Of a stretch of DNA of 64,000 nt, positions 38,175-46,214 are shown one piece after another. The translations under genes were made by a program, and so were the position numbers. This DNA comes from Paroceanicella profunda. Lineage in GTDB: Bacteria; Pseudomonadota; Alphaproteobacteria; Rhodobacterales; Rhodobacteraceae. The notes beneath the pieces were generated by a model. It ran no database searches and was not told the origin of the DNA. It was given only the letters and a program-made list of their open reading frames with translations. Position 1 is the stretch's first letter, and every line of letters starts with the position of its first letter. The DNA lies in assembly GCF_005887635.2 (NCBI RefSeq), contig NZ_CP040818.1:744001-808000 (forward strand). Reading direction: 5' to 3'.

Positions 38175-39494
38175 ATGAAGTTTTTGCCACGTTTGCTGAG
38201 CCGCATCATCCGTGCGGGCACGCTCACCCTTACCACACCGAATGGAAGGGTGCACGAATTCCGGGGCTCCGCCCCCGGGCCGCATGTGAAGCTGCGGATC
38301 ACTGACCCGTCTCTGGACTGGAAGATCTTCTTCAGCCCCGAGCTTGCCGGTGCCGAGGCCTATATGGACGGCACGCTGATCGTGGAGGATGGCGACGCCT
38401 ACTCCCTGCTTCAGCTTATCTTTCTCAACAAGGGCGACTTCGACAATTCGCCCGGCCAGCGCTTCTGGTACGCCATCGGCCTCGCGTTCCGCCGCTACCT
38501 GCAATACAATCCGCTGTCGAAGGCCAAGAAGAACGCAGGCCACCACTACAATACCGGCAATGATTTCTACCGGATGTGGCTGGACGAGGACATGCAGTAT
38601 TCCTGCGCCTACTTCCCCACCGGGCAGGAGACGCTGGAGCAGGCGCAGGTGCTCAAGAAGCGCCACATTGCCGCCAAGCTGGGCCTCGCCCCCGGGCAGA
38701 AGGTGCTCGACATCGGCTGCGGCTGGGGCGGCATGGCGCTCTATCTCGCCGCCGTGGCCGATGTGGAGGTAACCGGTGTCACCCTCGCCGAGGAGCAGCT
38801 GAAGATCGCCCAGGCCCGCGCGAAGGCCGCCGGCCTCGAGGACCGGGTGACATTCGAGCTGCGCGATTACCGCAACATCACGGAGACCTATGACCGGGTG
38901 GTGTCGGTCGGCATGCTGGAACATGTCGGGGTGACGCACCTCGGCGAGTATTTCCGCAAGGTGCAGGATGTGCTGAAGCCCGATGGCGTGGCGCTGATCC
39001 ATTCGATCTCCAGCCGCACTCCGCCGAGCGTCACCGGGCCGTTCCTGCGCAAGTACATCTTCCCCGGCGGCTATGCGCCCTCGGTGTCCGAGGCCATGCG
39101 CAGTGTCGAGGAATCCGGGCTCTGGCTGCTCGACTCGGAGATCTGGCGCGTGCATTATGCCCCGACCCTGATGCACTGGCGGCAGCGCTTCATGGCCAGG
39201 CGGGACGAGGCGGTGGCACGGTATGACGAGCGGTTTGCGCGCATGTGGGAGTTCTATCTCGCGGCCTGCGAATGCGCGTTCCGCTATGGCGACAGCCACG
39301 TGTTCCAGTTCCAGCTCGGCCGCGACAGGGCGGCCATGCCGCTGCACCGGGATTACGTGGCCGGCGCCGCGGCAACCCTCGCCGCGCGCGAGGCCGAGGC
39401 GATCCCGCGCATCAACGCCGCCACCCGTTCGGTGTTCGGCGAGACCGGGGGCGTGCCCCACCCCGCCGTGGCGGCGGAATTCGAGAACACCTGA
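38175..39494 (+). CDS. cfa: Cyclopropane-fatty-acyl-phospholipid synthase
   Basis: A 439-residue SAM-dependent enzyme that methylenates unsaturated acyl chains of membrane phospholipids. N-terminal lipid-binding domain (1-120), then H-H-Y-N-T-G-N-D-F-Y, the SAM motif V-L-D-I-G-C-G-W-G-G, V-S-V-G-M-L-E-H-V-G and K-Y-I-F-P-G-G with the bicarbonate-binding residues. Starts at 38127 or 38154 are possible but less typical; 38175 has GGGGGG upstream and gives MKFLPRLLSR. Followed 43 bp later by a MAPEG gene, perhaps co-transcribed. Confidence 0.93.
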   Translation: MKFLPRLLSRIIRAGTLTLTTPNGRVHEFRGSAPGPHVKLRITDPSLDWKIFFSPELAGAEAYMDGTLIVEDGDAYSLLQLIFLNKGDFDNSPGQRFWYAIGLAFRRYLQYNPLSKAKKNAGHHYNTGNDFYRMWLDEDMQYSCAYFPTGQETLEQAQVLKKRHIAAKLGLAPGQKVLDIGCGWGGMALYLAAVADVEVTGVTLAEEQLKIAQARAKAAGLEDRVTFELRDYRNITETYDRVVSVGMLEHVGVTHLGEYFRKVQDVLKPDGVALIHSISSRTPPSVTGPFLRKYIFPGGYAPSVSEAMRSVEESGLWLLDSEIWRVHYAPTLMHWRQRFMARRDEAVARYDERFARMWEFYLAACECAFRYGDSHVFQFQLGRDRAAMPLHRDYVAGAAATLAAREAEAIPRINAATRSVFGETGGVPHPAVAAEFENT

Positions 39495-39536
39495 CCCCAT
39501 CGCCCCGGGCCGTCCCCGGCCCGGGAGGAGACCGGC

Positions 39537-39947
39537 ATGACCCACCTGCCCTCGCTTGCCGCCGTCGTCCTCGCAGCCGGGCTCTGCGGGCTGATCGCCA
39601 TCTGGCTGATGCTCCATGTCGGAGCGATGCGGGGCAAGCTGTCCATCTCCATCGGCGATGGCGGCAACCCGGCGATGATCCGCGCCATGCGCCGTCAGGC
39701 GAATTTCGTCGAGACCGTGCCGCTCACCCTCGTGCTGATGGTGCTGCTGGCGCTCACCGGCTGGTCCGGGCTGCTGCTCTACGCCATCGGCGCGCTGCTG
39801 GTGCTGGGGCGGCTGCTGCACGCGCTGCACTTCACCCGCGCCGAGGCACCGGGCTGGCAGCGCTCGGTCGGCTCCTCGCTCAGCCTCCTGGCAACGCTCG
39901 CCGCGTCCCTGTTGCTGCTGGGCACCTGGCTGGGCATGATGACCTGA
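39537..39947 (+). CDS. MAPEG family membrane protein
   Basis: A 136-residue protein with four TM helices and the MAPEG pattern R-x-x-x-N-F-V-E-T-V-P-L. The family includes glutathione-dependent eicosanoid enzymes, but bacterial members are mostly uncharacterised. ATG follows GGAGGAG. A second, divergent MAPEG gene lies at 61189-61584. Confidence 0.85.
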   Translation: MTHLPSLAAVVLAAGLCGLIAIWLMLHVGAMRGKLSISIGDGGNPAMIRAMRRQANFVETVPLTLVLMVLLALTGWSGLLLYAIGALLVLGRLLHALHFTRAEAPGWQRSVGSSLSLLATLAASLLLLGTWLGMMT

Positions 39948-40279
39948 GACCGCGCTGACCCCGGTACAGGGCATCCCCCACGCCTGCGGCTGCGCCTCTC
40001 GAGGACGGGAACGCGCGCCCCGCCTGCCGCGCTCCCCCGCCCGGCCCGCGCGCCTGCCGGCGCCAGCCATCCGGCCGCGGCCGGGCCATCCGGCCCCGGC
40101 GATGTCCGCTTGCCGCGTCACGCGGTCCGGCCCGCGGGCCGGATGCGTGCGTGCCCCCGGCGGCGCCGGCTTCCGGCGCGCGCCCTCGCCCTGCAGCCCG
40201 CCCGAAAGTCTCCATGCCTGCGGCCCGTGCGGTGCAGCGAGGCCTTGACCCTTCCGTCAATTCCATGCCTCCTGCGGGC
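39948..40279. other. GC-rich spacer before pmbA
   Basis: About 330 bp without a supported gene. It contains a short imperfect direct repeat (GCCATCCGGCCGCGG / GCCATCCGGCCCCGG near 40065-40100). Composition is like the other GC-rich spacers. No clear promoter. Confidence 0.5.
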
Positions 40280-41626
40280 ATGACAGCAGCGCTCGAACCC
40301 CTCTGCGCCCAGCTTCTCGACGCGGCCCGAAAGGCCGGCGCGGAGGCTGCGGACGCCATCGCCCTTTCCGGAGAAACCCTCTCCGTTGACCTTCACAAAG
40401 CCGCCCTCGACCATGCCGAGCGGGCCGAGGGCATCGACATCGGCCTGAGAGTGCTGATCGGGCGGAGGCAGGCTTGCGTCTCCTCCTCCGACACCCGGGC
40501 CGAGACCATCGCCGCCCTTGCGGAGCGGGCCGTGGCCATGGCCCGCGAGGCCCCGGAGGACCCCTGGATCGGCCTCGCCGAACCCGGGGAACTCGCCACC
40601 GGCTGGGACCTGGCCGCGCTGGAGATGGATGACGGCGCCGAGGGCCCCGGCCCCGAGTGGCTGGAGGACCAGGGCCGGCAGCTCGAGGCCGCGGCCTTCC
40701 AGGTGCCCGGCGTGACCCAGGTTCAGGGCGCGGGCGCCGGCTGGGGCCGCACCCATGTGCACCTGGCCGCCACCAACGGATTTTCCGGCGGATATTCGCG
40801 CAGCTCCACCTCGCTGCACTGCACCGCCATCGCCGGCGAAGGGCTGGGCATGGAGCGCGATTACGCCGCGGAATCCCGGGTGTTCGCCGCCGACATGCCC
40901 GATGCCGCCGGCATCGGGCGCCTCGCGGGGGAGCGCGCCGTCGCCAACCTGGGCGCCACGAAACCGCCCACCGGCGCCTATCCGGTGCTGTTCGACGAGC
41001 GCATCGCCGGCAGCCTCATCGGCCATCTCGTCGCCGCGGTGAACGGGGCTTCCGTGGCGCGCGGATCAAGCTGGCTGGCGGACGGGATCGACACCCGGAT
41101 CCTGCCCGAGGGCATGGACCTGATCGAGGATCCCCTGCGCACGCGCACCTCCGGCTCGCGCCCCTTCGACGCCGAGGGGCTGAGCGCGCGCCCGCGCTTC
41201 ATGGTGCGCGACGGGGTGCTGACCGGCTGGACGCTGGACCTTGCCACCGGCCGACAGCTCGGCATGCCCAGCACGGCAAGCGCCGCGCGCGGCGTGGGCA
41301 GCGCGCCGTCGCCGAGCACCGGGAATCTCGTGCTCACCCCCGGAACCCGCAGCCGGGCGGAGCTCCTCCGCGAGATGGGCACCGGGCTGCTCGTCACCTC
41401 GATGATCGGCGCATCGATCAACCCCACCACGGGCGATTACTCGCGCGGCGCCTCCGGCTTCTGGGTGGAGAACGGCGAGATCGTGCGCCCGGTGAACGAA
41501 TGCACCGTGGCGGGGAACCTGCGCCGCATGCTCGCCACGCTGGTGCCGGCGAACGACGCGCGCCAGCACCTCTCGCGGGTGATCCCCAGCCTGCTGGTGG
41601 AGGGGCTCACGATTGCCGGAGGATGA
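40280..41626 (+). CDS. pmbA: TldD/PmbA family protein (PmbA/TldE-like)
   Basis: A 448-residue TldE/PmbA-type subunit. TldD and TldE form a heterodimeric zinc protease that matures peptides such as microcin B17. PmbA lacks the HExxxH site, and none is seen here, as expected for the E subunit. Conserved blocks include D-I-G-L-R-V-L-I-G-R-R-Q-A and G-A-S-I-N-P-T-T-G-D-Y-S-R-G-A-S-G-F-W. ATG 40280 is preferred over 40214 or 40265 by length (E. coli PmbA 450). It overlaps the next gene by 14 bp. tldD is not in the window. Confidence 0.9.
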   Translation: MTAALEPLCAQLLDAARKAGAEAADAIALSGETLSVDLHKAALDHAERAEGIDIGLRVLIGRRQACVSSSDTRAETIAALAERAVAMAREAPEDPWIGLAEPGELATGWDLAALEMDDGAEGPGPEWLEDQGRQLEAAAFQVPGVTQVQGAGAGWGRTHVHLAATNGFSGGYSRSSTSLHCTAIAGEGLGMERDYAAESRVFAADMPDAAGIGRLAGERAVANLGATKPPTGAYPVLFDERIAGSLIGHLVAAVNGASVARGSSWLADGIDTRILPEGMDLIEDPLRTRTSGSRPFDAEGLSARPRFMVRDGVLTGWTLDLATGRQLGMPSTASAARGVGSAPSPSTGNLVLTPGTRSRAELLREMGTGLLVTSMIGASINPTTGDYSRGASGFWVENGEIVRPVNECTVAGNLRRMLATLVPANDARQHLSRVIPSLLVEGLTIAGG

Positions 41627-42389
41627 GGATCTCGCGCTCATAACCGAGGCGGCGCTGGCCGCCGGCGAGATTGCGGCCCGGCATTTCCGCTCCGACATCG
41701 AGACCTGGGACAAGGGCGGTGGCCAGGGCCCGGTGTCGGAAGCCGACCTGGAGATCGACGCCTTCCTGCGCAGCATGCTGCTGGAGCGCCGGCCGGACTA
41801 TGGCTGGCTCAGCGAGGAGACGGAGGACGAGCCCACCCGCCTGTCGCGCCGCCGGGTGTTCATCGTCGACCCGATCGACGGCACCCGGGCCTTCATCGCC
41901 GGCCAGCCGACCTTCTCGCATTCCATCGCCATCGCCGAGGAGGGCGAGGTGGTGGCCGGCGTCGTGCACCTGCCGATGAAAAGCCGCACCTTCGCGGCCA
42001 CCCGGGGCGGCGGCGCCACGCTCAACGGCGCGGCCATCGCCCCCTCCTCACGGGTGGAGGTGGAGGGCGCGCGGGTGCTGTGCACTTCCGCCAGCATGGC
42101 GCCACCGCTCTGGCGCGACGACACCCCGCCGGTGGTGGACCGGCACTTCCGCTCCTCGCTGGCCTACCGGCTCTGCCTCGTGGCCCAGGGCCGGTTCGAC
42201 GCGATGCTGACCCTGCGCGACGCCTGGGAATGGGACGTGGCCGCGGGCGACCTCATCGCCCGCGAGGCCGGCGCCCTGGTCGAGACCGCCCGCCACCAGC
42301 GCGCGCGCTACAACAACCCCCGCCCCCTGCTGCCGGGAATGGTGGCCGCCGGCCCGGGGCTGATGCCGGGGCTGATGGCACGCCTTTGA
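41613..42389 (+). CDS. Inositol monophosphatase family protein, CysQ-like 3'(2'),5'-bisphosphate nucleotidase
   Basis: A 258-residue lithium-sensitive phosphatase. Metal sites: G-P-V-S-E-A-D near residue 40, L-S-E-E-T, and D-P-I-D-G-T-R-A-F at about 86-94, plus the C-terminal W-D-V-A-A-G-D. CysQ removes the 3'-phosphate from PAP, a by-product of sulfation/sulfate assimilation; inositol-1-phosphatase is the alternative. The start is a TTG overlapping pmbA by 14 nt with GGAGGGG upstream. Confidence 0.85.
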   Translation: MPEDEDLALITEAALAAGEIAARHFRSDIETWDKGGGQGPVSEADLEIDAFLRSMLLERRPDYGWLSEETEDEPTRLSRRRVFIVDPIDGTRAFIAGQPTFSHSIAIAEEGEVVAGVVHLPMKSRTFAATRGGGATLNGAAIAPSSRVEVEGARVLCTSASMAPPLWRDDTPPVVDRHFRSSLAYRLCLVAQGRFDAMLTLRDAWEWDVAAGDLIAREAGALVETARHQRARYNNPRPLLPGMVAAGPGLMPGLMARL

Positions 42390-42702
42390 CGCAGATTCTC
42401 CCGCTTCCGCCGCCACCGCTCCGAGCATGGTTGCGGGGCGTTTACCCTTGCGTGGCACCCTGGGCGGCGCGCGTGTGCCGGATCGGCGGCGCACCGGGGG
42501 CGGGCCCCTCCTGAATCCTCTCCGCCGGGTCCGCCGCGCCGTGGTAGACTGCCCCGGTCCACCGCCCCTCCCCGGCCGTGGCGGCGGACCGGACTTGCGT
42601 TGTGCGCGGCTTCCTGTTCAGGGGGGCTGCAATGGCTGACCTTCAATTGACCTCCGCGCATGCGGAGGTATTGTGCACCGCGATAGTCAGAAAGGACGTC
42701 CA
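42390..42702. other. Intergenic promoter region of the lipid A operon
   Basis: About 310 bp with no gene. The left part is GC-rich and featureless; the right end holds a good promoter whose spacer is a palindrome (next entry). Confidence 0.6.
42647..42674 (+). promoter_or_regulatory. Promoter with palindromic spacer ahead of the lipid A/KDO operon
   Basis: TTGACC (42647-42652), 16-bp spacer, TATTGT (42669-42674). CCTCCGC-GCAT-GCGGAGG (42651-42668), a 7-bp-arm inverted repeat, fills the spacer exactly. This is where a repressor would block polymerase. The ATG of the first gene is 28 nt beyond the -10 box. Confidence 0.6.
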
Positions 42703-42945
42703 ATGGTTCAGCGCCTGCATCTGGTCTTCGGGGGCGAGCTCGTCGATCCCCAGTCCACCCAGTTCGCCAATGTCGACGAGATCGATGTCGTCGGGATCTT
42801 CCCCAACTACGCTGCGGCCTACAACGCCTGGAAAGCCAAGGCCCAGGCCACCGTGGACAGCGCGCAGACGCGCTATTTCATCGCGCATCTGCACCGGCTG
42901 CGCGACGAGGAAACCGCGTCCAGCCCGACCGCGAAACTGGGCTGA
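42703..42945 (+). CDS. DUF4170 domain protein
   Basis: An 80-residue protein, the small DUF4170 family found in alphaproteobacteria next to lipid A genes. Typical opening MVQRLHLVFGGEL and a central Y-N-A-W-K-A-K-A-Q. Function unknown. ATG at 42703 follows AAAGGACG; 3 nt separate it from the acyltransferase gene, so it is the first gene of a four-gene operon. Confidence 0.88.
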   Translation: MVQRLHLVFGGELVDPQSTQFANVDEIDVVGIFPNYAAAYNAWKAKAQATVDSAQTRYFIAHLHRLRDEETASSPTAKLG

Positions 42946-42948
42946 TCC

Positions 42949-43689
42949 GTGCTCGCCGCAGCGCTGCGCGCGATGCGGGGCTCCGCTTCGGCACGAAGGT
43001 TCGGAGCGGCGTTGGCGGTGGGATACATCTCGCTGTGCCGCCGCACCGGCCGGTGGGAGATCATCGGAGAGGACACGCGGGAGCTGCTCAGTTCCGGCCG
43101 CGGCCGTTTCGTGCTGGCCCTCTGGCACGGGCGCCTCATGATGCTGCCCACCGAAATGCGCGACAATGTCATTGTCCGCGCCATCATCTCGCGCAACACT
43201 GACGGGGAGTTCATCTCCGGGCTGGTCGACCGCTACGGCATCCGCACCATCCGCGGTTCCACGCGCGACCGCCGCAAGCCGGGGCTGGACAAGGGAGGCC
43301 GCGCCGCGTTCCTGGCCGGGCTCCATGCCCTGAAGGAGGAGCAGGACGTGATCCTCGTCCTCACCCCGGACGGCCCGCGCGGCCCGCGCATGCGCTGCCA
43401 GAACGGGGTGGCGACCCTGTCCGTGATGTCCGGCGTGCCGGTGGTGCCCTGGTCCTTCTCGGCCAGCCGCGGGCGCTTCCTGCGCAGCTGGGACCGGTTC
43501 ATGCTGGTGCTGCCCTTCTCGCGCGGGGTGATCGCCTTCGGTGCGCCCATTCCGCCGCCGGCCGACCGCACGGCCGAGGCCATCGAGGCGCACCGGCTGC
43601 GCATCGAGGCCGAGATCACCGCTCTCACCCGGGCCGCCGACGCGCAGGTCGGCCGGGTGACACCCGTACCGGGGCCCGCGCCGAAATGA
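42949..43689 (+). CDS. DUF374 lysophospholipid acyltransferase family protein
   Basis: A 246-residue acyltransferase-like protein. The DUF374 signature L-W-H-G-R-L-M-M (H about residue 59) and T-P-D-G-P-R-G-P are clear. Members of this family are implicated in lipid A or lipid acylation at the inner membrane in alphaproteobacteria. The start is GTG at 42949. The stop overlaps the waaA start (ATGA). Confidence 0.88.
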   Translation: MLAAALRAMRGSASARRFGAALAVGYISLCRRTGRWEIIGEDTRELLSSGRGRFVLALWHGRLMMLPTEMRDNVIVRAIISRNTDGEFISGLVDRYGIRTIRGSTRDRRKPGLDKGGRAAFLAGLHALKEEQDVILVLTPDGPRGPRMRCQNGVATLSVMSGVPVVPWSFSASRGRFLRSWDRFMLVLPFSRGVIAFGAPIPPPADRTAEAIEAHRLRIEAEITALTRAADAQVGRVTPVPGPAPK

Positions 43690-44963
43690 CACCGCCGCTG
43701 CTGTCGCTCTACCTGTTCCTGTCCGGCCGGCTCGGGCCCGTGGCCCGGCTGTGGCTGAAGCGGCGGGCCCGCCGCGGCAAGGAGGATCCGGCGCGCATGG
43801 GCGAGCGGCTGGGCATCCCCTCCGCGCCGCGCCCCGACGGGCGGCTGGTGTGGTTCCATGCCGCCAGCGTGGGCGAATCGCTGTCGATCCTCGAACTGGT
43901 GTCGCGCATCCGCGCCGCCCGGCCGGACCTGCGCTTTCTCGTCACCACGGGCACCGTCACCTCCGCGCAGCTGATGACCCGGCGCCTGCCGCCCGGGGCG
44001 GTGCACCAGTATGCCCCGATCGACCTGGTGCCCGGCCTGCGCAGCTTCCTCGGCCACTGGCGGCCTGACCTCGCGATCTGGATCGAGAGCGAGATCTGGC
44101 CCGCCGCGATCATCGAGACCAACCGCGCCCGGGTGCCGCTGCTGCTGGTGAACGCCCGCATGTCGGAGCGCTCGGCCCGGGGCTGGCGCCGCGCGCCGCT
44201 GATGATCGGCCGGCTGCTCGGCCTGTTCAGCGCCATCTACGCGCAGGACAAGACCACCGCCCGCAACCTCACCGCCCTCGGCGCGCGTGACGTGAAGGTG
44301 ACCGGCACGCTGAAGGAGGGCTCCGCCCCCCTGCCGCATGACGATGCCGAACGCCAGCGCATGGCCGCGCAGTTCGAGGGCCGGCAGCTCTGGGTCGCCG
44401 CCTCCACCCACGAGGGTGAGGAGGAGATCGTCGCCGAGGCGCATCGCGCCGTGCGACGGCAGAACCCGCGCGCCATCCTCATCCTGGTGCCCCGCCATCC
44501 GGAGCGCGGCCCGGCCATCGCCGAGGCACTGCGCGCGGCCGGCTGGCAGGTGGTCCGGCGCGGCGCGGGCGAAACGCCGGACCATGACACCCAGATCTAC
44601 CTCGCCGACACGCTGGGCGAACTGGGCCTGTGGTACCGGCTCTCCAGCGTCTCCTTCATCGGCGGATCGCTGGTGCCGGTGGGCGGGCACAACCCGTTCG
44701 AACCCGCCGCCCTGGGCTCCGCCATCATCCACGGCCCGCATGTGCGGAATTTCGGAGACGGGTTCGACCGGCTGCGCGCCGTCCATGCCGCCATCGCGGT
44801 GCAGGACGCGGACACGCTGGCCGAGGCGGTGTGCGAGGCGCTGGAGCCGGCCGAGGCCGCGCGCATGGCCGCGGCCGCCTGGGACCTGTTCAGCGCCGGC
44901 GCCGAGGTGACGGACCGTGTGGTGGCGGAGCTGCGCCCCTACCTGCCGGCCCCGGCGCCATGA
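43686..44963 (+). CDS. waaA: 3-deoxy-D-manno-octulosonic acid (KDO) transferase
   Basis: A 425-residue GT30 glycosyltransferase adding KDO to lipid IVA at the inner membrane. N-terminal membrane-associated helix, W-F-H-A-A-S-V-G-E with the catalytic Glu, W-I-E-S-E-I-W-P and the CMP-KDO site G-G-S-L-V-P-V-G-G-H-N-P-F-E. Length matches E. coli WaaA (425). Four-nt overlaps with both neighbours. Confidence 0.95.
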   Translation: MTPPLLSLYLFLSGRLGPVARLWLKRRARRGKEDPARMGERLGIPSAPRPDGRLVWFHAASVGESLSILELVSRIRAARPDLRFLVTTGTVTSAQLMTRRLPPGAVHQYAPIDLVPGLRSFLGHWRPDLAIWIESEIWPAAIIETNRARVPLLLVNARMSERSARGWRRAPLMIGRLLGLFSAIYAQDKTTARNLTALGARDVKVTGTLKEGSAPLPHDDAERQRMAAQFEGRQLWVAASTHEGEEEIVAEAHRAVRRQNPRAILILVPRHPERGPAIAEALRAAGWQVVRRGAGETPDHDTQIYLADTLGELGLWYRLSSVSFIGGSLVPVGGHNPFEPAALGSAIIHGPHVRNFGDGFDRLRAVHAAIAVQDADTLAEAVCEALEPAEAARMAAAAWDLFSAGAEVTDRVVAELRPYLPAPAP

Positions 44964-45949
44964 GAACGCCGTCCTTCTGGTACGGGCCGCGCGGCCTGCT
45001 GGCCTCCCTGCTCGCCCCCCTCGGCGCGATCTACGCCGCGGCCACCGCCCGACGGCTGCGCCGGCCCGGCCAGCGCATGGCCGTGCCGGTGATCTGCGTG
45101 GGCAACATCAATGCCGGGGGCACCGGAAAGACCCCCACCGTGATCGCGCTGGCGGAGCGGCTGAGCGCCGCCGGGCACCGGCCGCACGTGGTCTCGCGCG
45201 GGCATGGCGGGCGCGTCGCGGGGCCGGTGCAGGTGGATTTCACCCGGCATGCGGCCGAGGACGTGGGCGATGAGCCGCTGCTCATCGCCGCCTTCGCGCC
45301 GACCTGGGTGGCGCGGGACCGCGCCGCCGGCGCCCGGGCCGCGGTCTCCGCCGGTGCGGGGGTGATCCTGCTCGACGACGGGTTCCAGAACCCAGCCGTC
45401 GCCAAGGACCTCAGCATCGTGGTTGTCGACGCGGTGGCCGGTTTCGGCAACGGGCTGTGCATTCCTGCCGGGCCGCTGCGCGAGCCGGTGGCGACCGGGC
45501 TGGCCCGGGCCGACCTGGTGCTGGCCATCGGCTCGCCGCGTGCCTGCGACAGCCTGCTGGCCGCCTGGCCGGAGCTGGACGGCACGCCGCTGATCACCGG
45601 GCGCATCCAGCCCCGCGCCACCGGCACGAGCTGGACGGGGCAGCGCGTGGTGGCCTTCGCCGGCATCGGCCACCCCGAGAAGTTCTTCGCCACCCTGCGC
45701 GGGCTGGGCGCCGATCTCGTGGCCACGCACGGCTTTCCGGACCATGCGCCCTACACCTCCGCCGCCCTCACCCGGCTGGAACGCGAGGCGCGGCAGCTGG
45801 AGGCGATGCTGGTGACCACCGACAAGGACGCCGTGCGCCTGCCGGCGGAGTTCCGCGGCAAGGCGCTGCCGCTGCCGATCTCGCTCGCATTCCGGTCTCC
45901 GGAGCGGATTGACGGCATGCTCAACAGTCTGTTTCCACAGAAACAGTAA
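44960..45949 (+). CDS. lpxK: Tetraacyldisaccharide 4'-kinase
   Basis: A 329-residue kinase that phosphorylates the lipid A precursor at the 4' position on the inner membrane. Walker A N-A-G-G-T-G-K-T-P-T at about residues 51-60, an N-terminal membrane helix, and L-L-D-D-G-F-Q-N with the catalytic Asp. ATGA overlap with waaA. Last gene of the operon; strong hairpins follow in the gap to ecm. Confidence 0.95.
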   Translation: MRTPSFWYGPRGLLASLLAPLGAIYAAATARRLRRPGQRMAVPVICVGNINAGGTGKTPTVIALAERLSAAGHRPHVVSRGHGGRVAGPVQVDFTRHAAEDVGDEPLLIAAFAPTWVARDRAAGARAAVSAGAGVILLDDGFQNPAVAKDLSIVVVDAVAGFGNGLCIPAGPLREPVATGLARADLVLAIGSPRACDSLLAAWPELDGTPLITGRIQPRATGTSWTGQRVVAFAGIGHPEKFFATLRGLGADLVATHGFPDHAPYTSAALTRLEREARQLEAMLVTTDKDAVRLPAEFRGKALPLPISLAFRSPERIDGMLNSLFPQKQ

Positions 45950-46112
45950 TGGCCTTATTTGTGCCGCAATTCGGCCCGGGTTGCGCCATGTTTTGGTTAA
46001 CGATTGCGCGTGGGGATGGGGACCCAAGCATTCGGGTGCGGGAGAGTTGAGGGGCTCTTCCCCCGGCAAGCCTCCATTGTCGATGCCGCTTCCGCGATTC
46101 TGACCCGCGGCA

Positions 46113-46183
46113 CACGCACGACACGGCCGCGAACGCTGCGCCTGGCGCAGCGCTTCGCGGCCGCCCGCGTGCGTGCGGGCGGC
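46113..46183. terminator. Large overlapping hairpins between lpxK and ecm
   Basis: Hairpin A: GGCCGCGAACGCTGCGC (46125-46141) pairs with 46145-46162 with one bulged C, extended by CACGCACG (46113-46120) with CGTGCGTG (46168-46175). Hairpin B: GCCGCCCGC (46160-46168), 6-nt loop, GCGGGCGGC (46175-46183), perfect 9 bp. The extension of A and hairpin B share bases and cannot both form. No T-runs. Likely a bidirectional transcription barrier between the converging genes. Confidence 0.6.
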
Positions 46184-46214
46184 ATTCCGCGTCGGACGGT
46201 GGGAAGCCCGCGCG

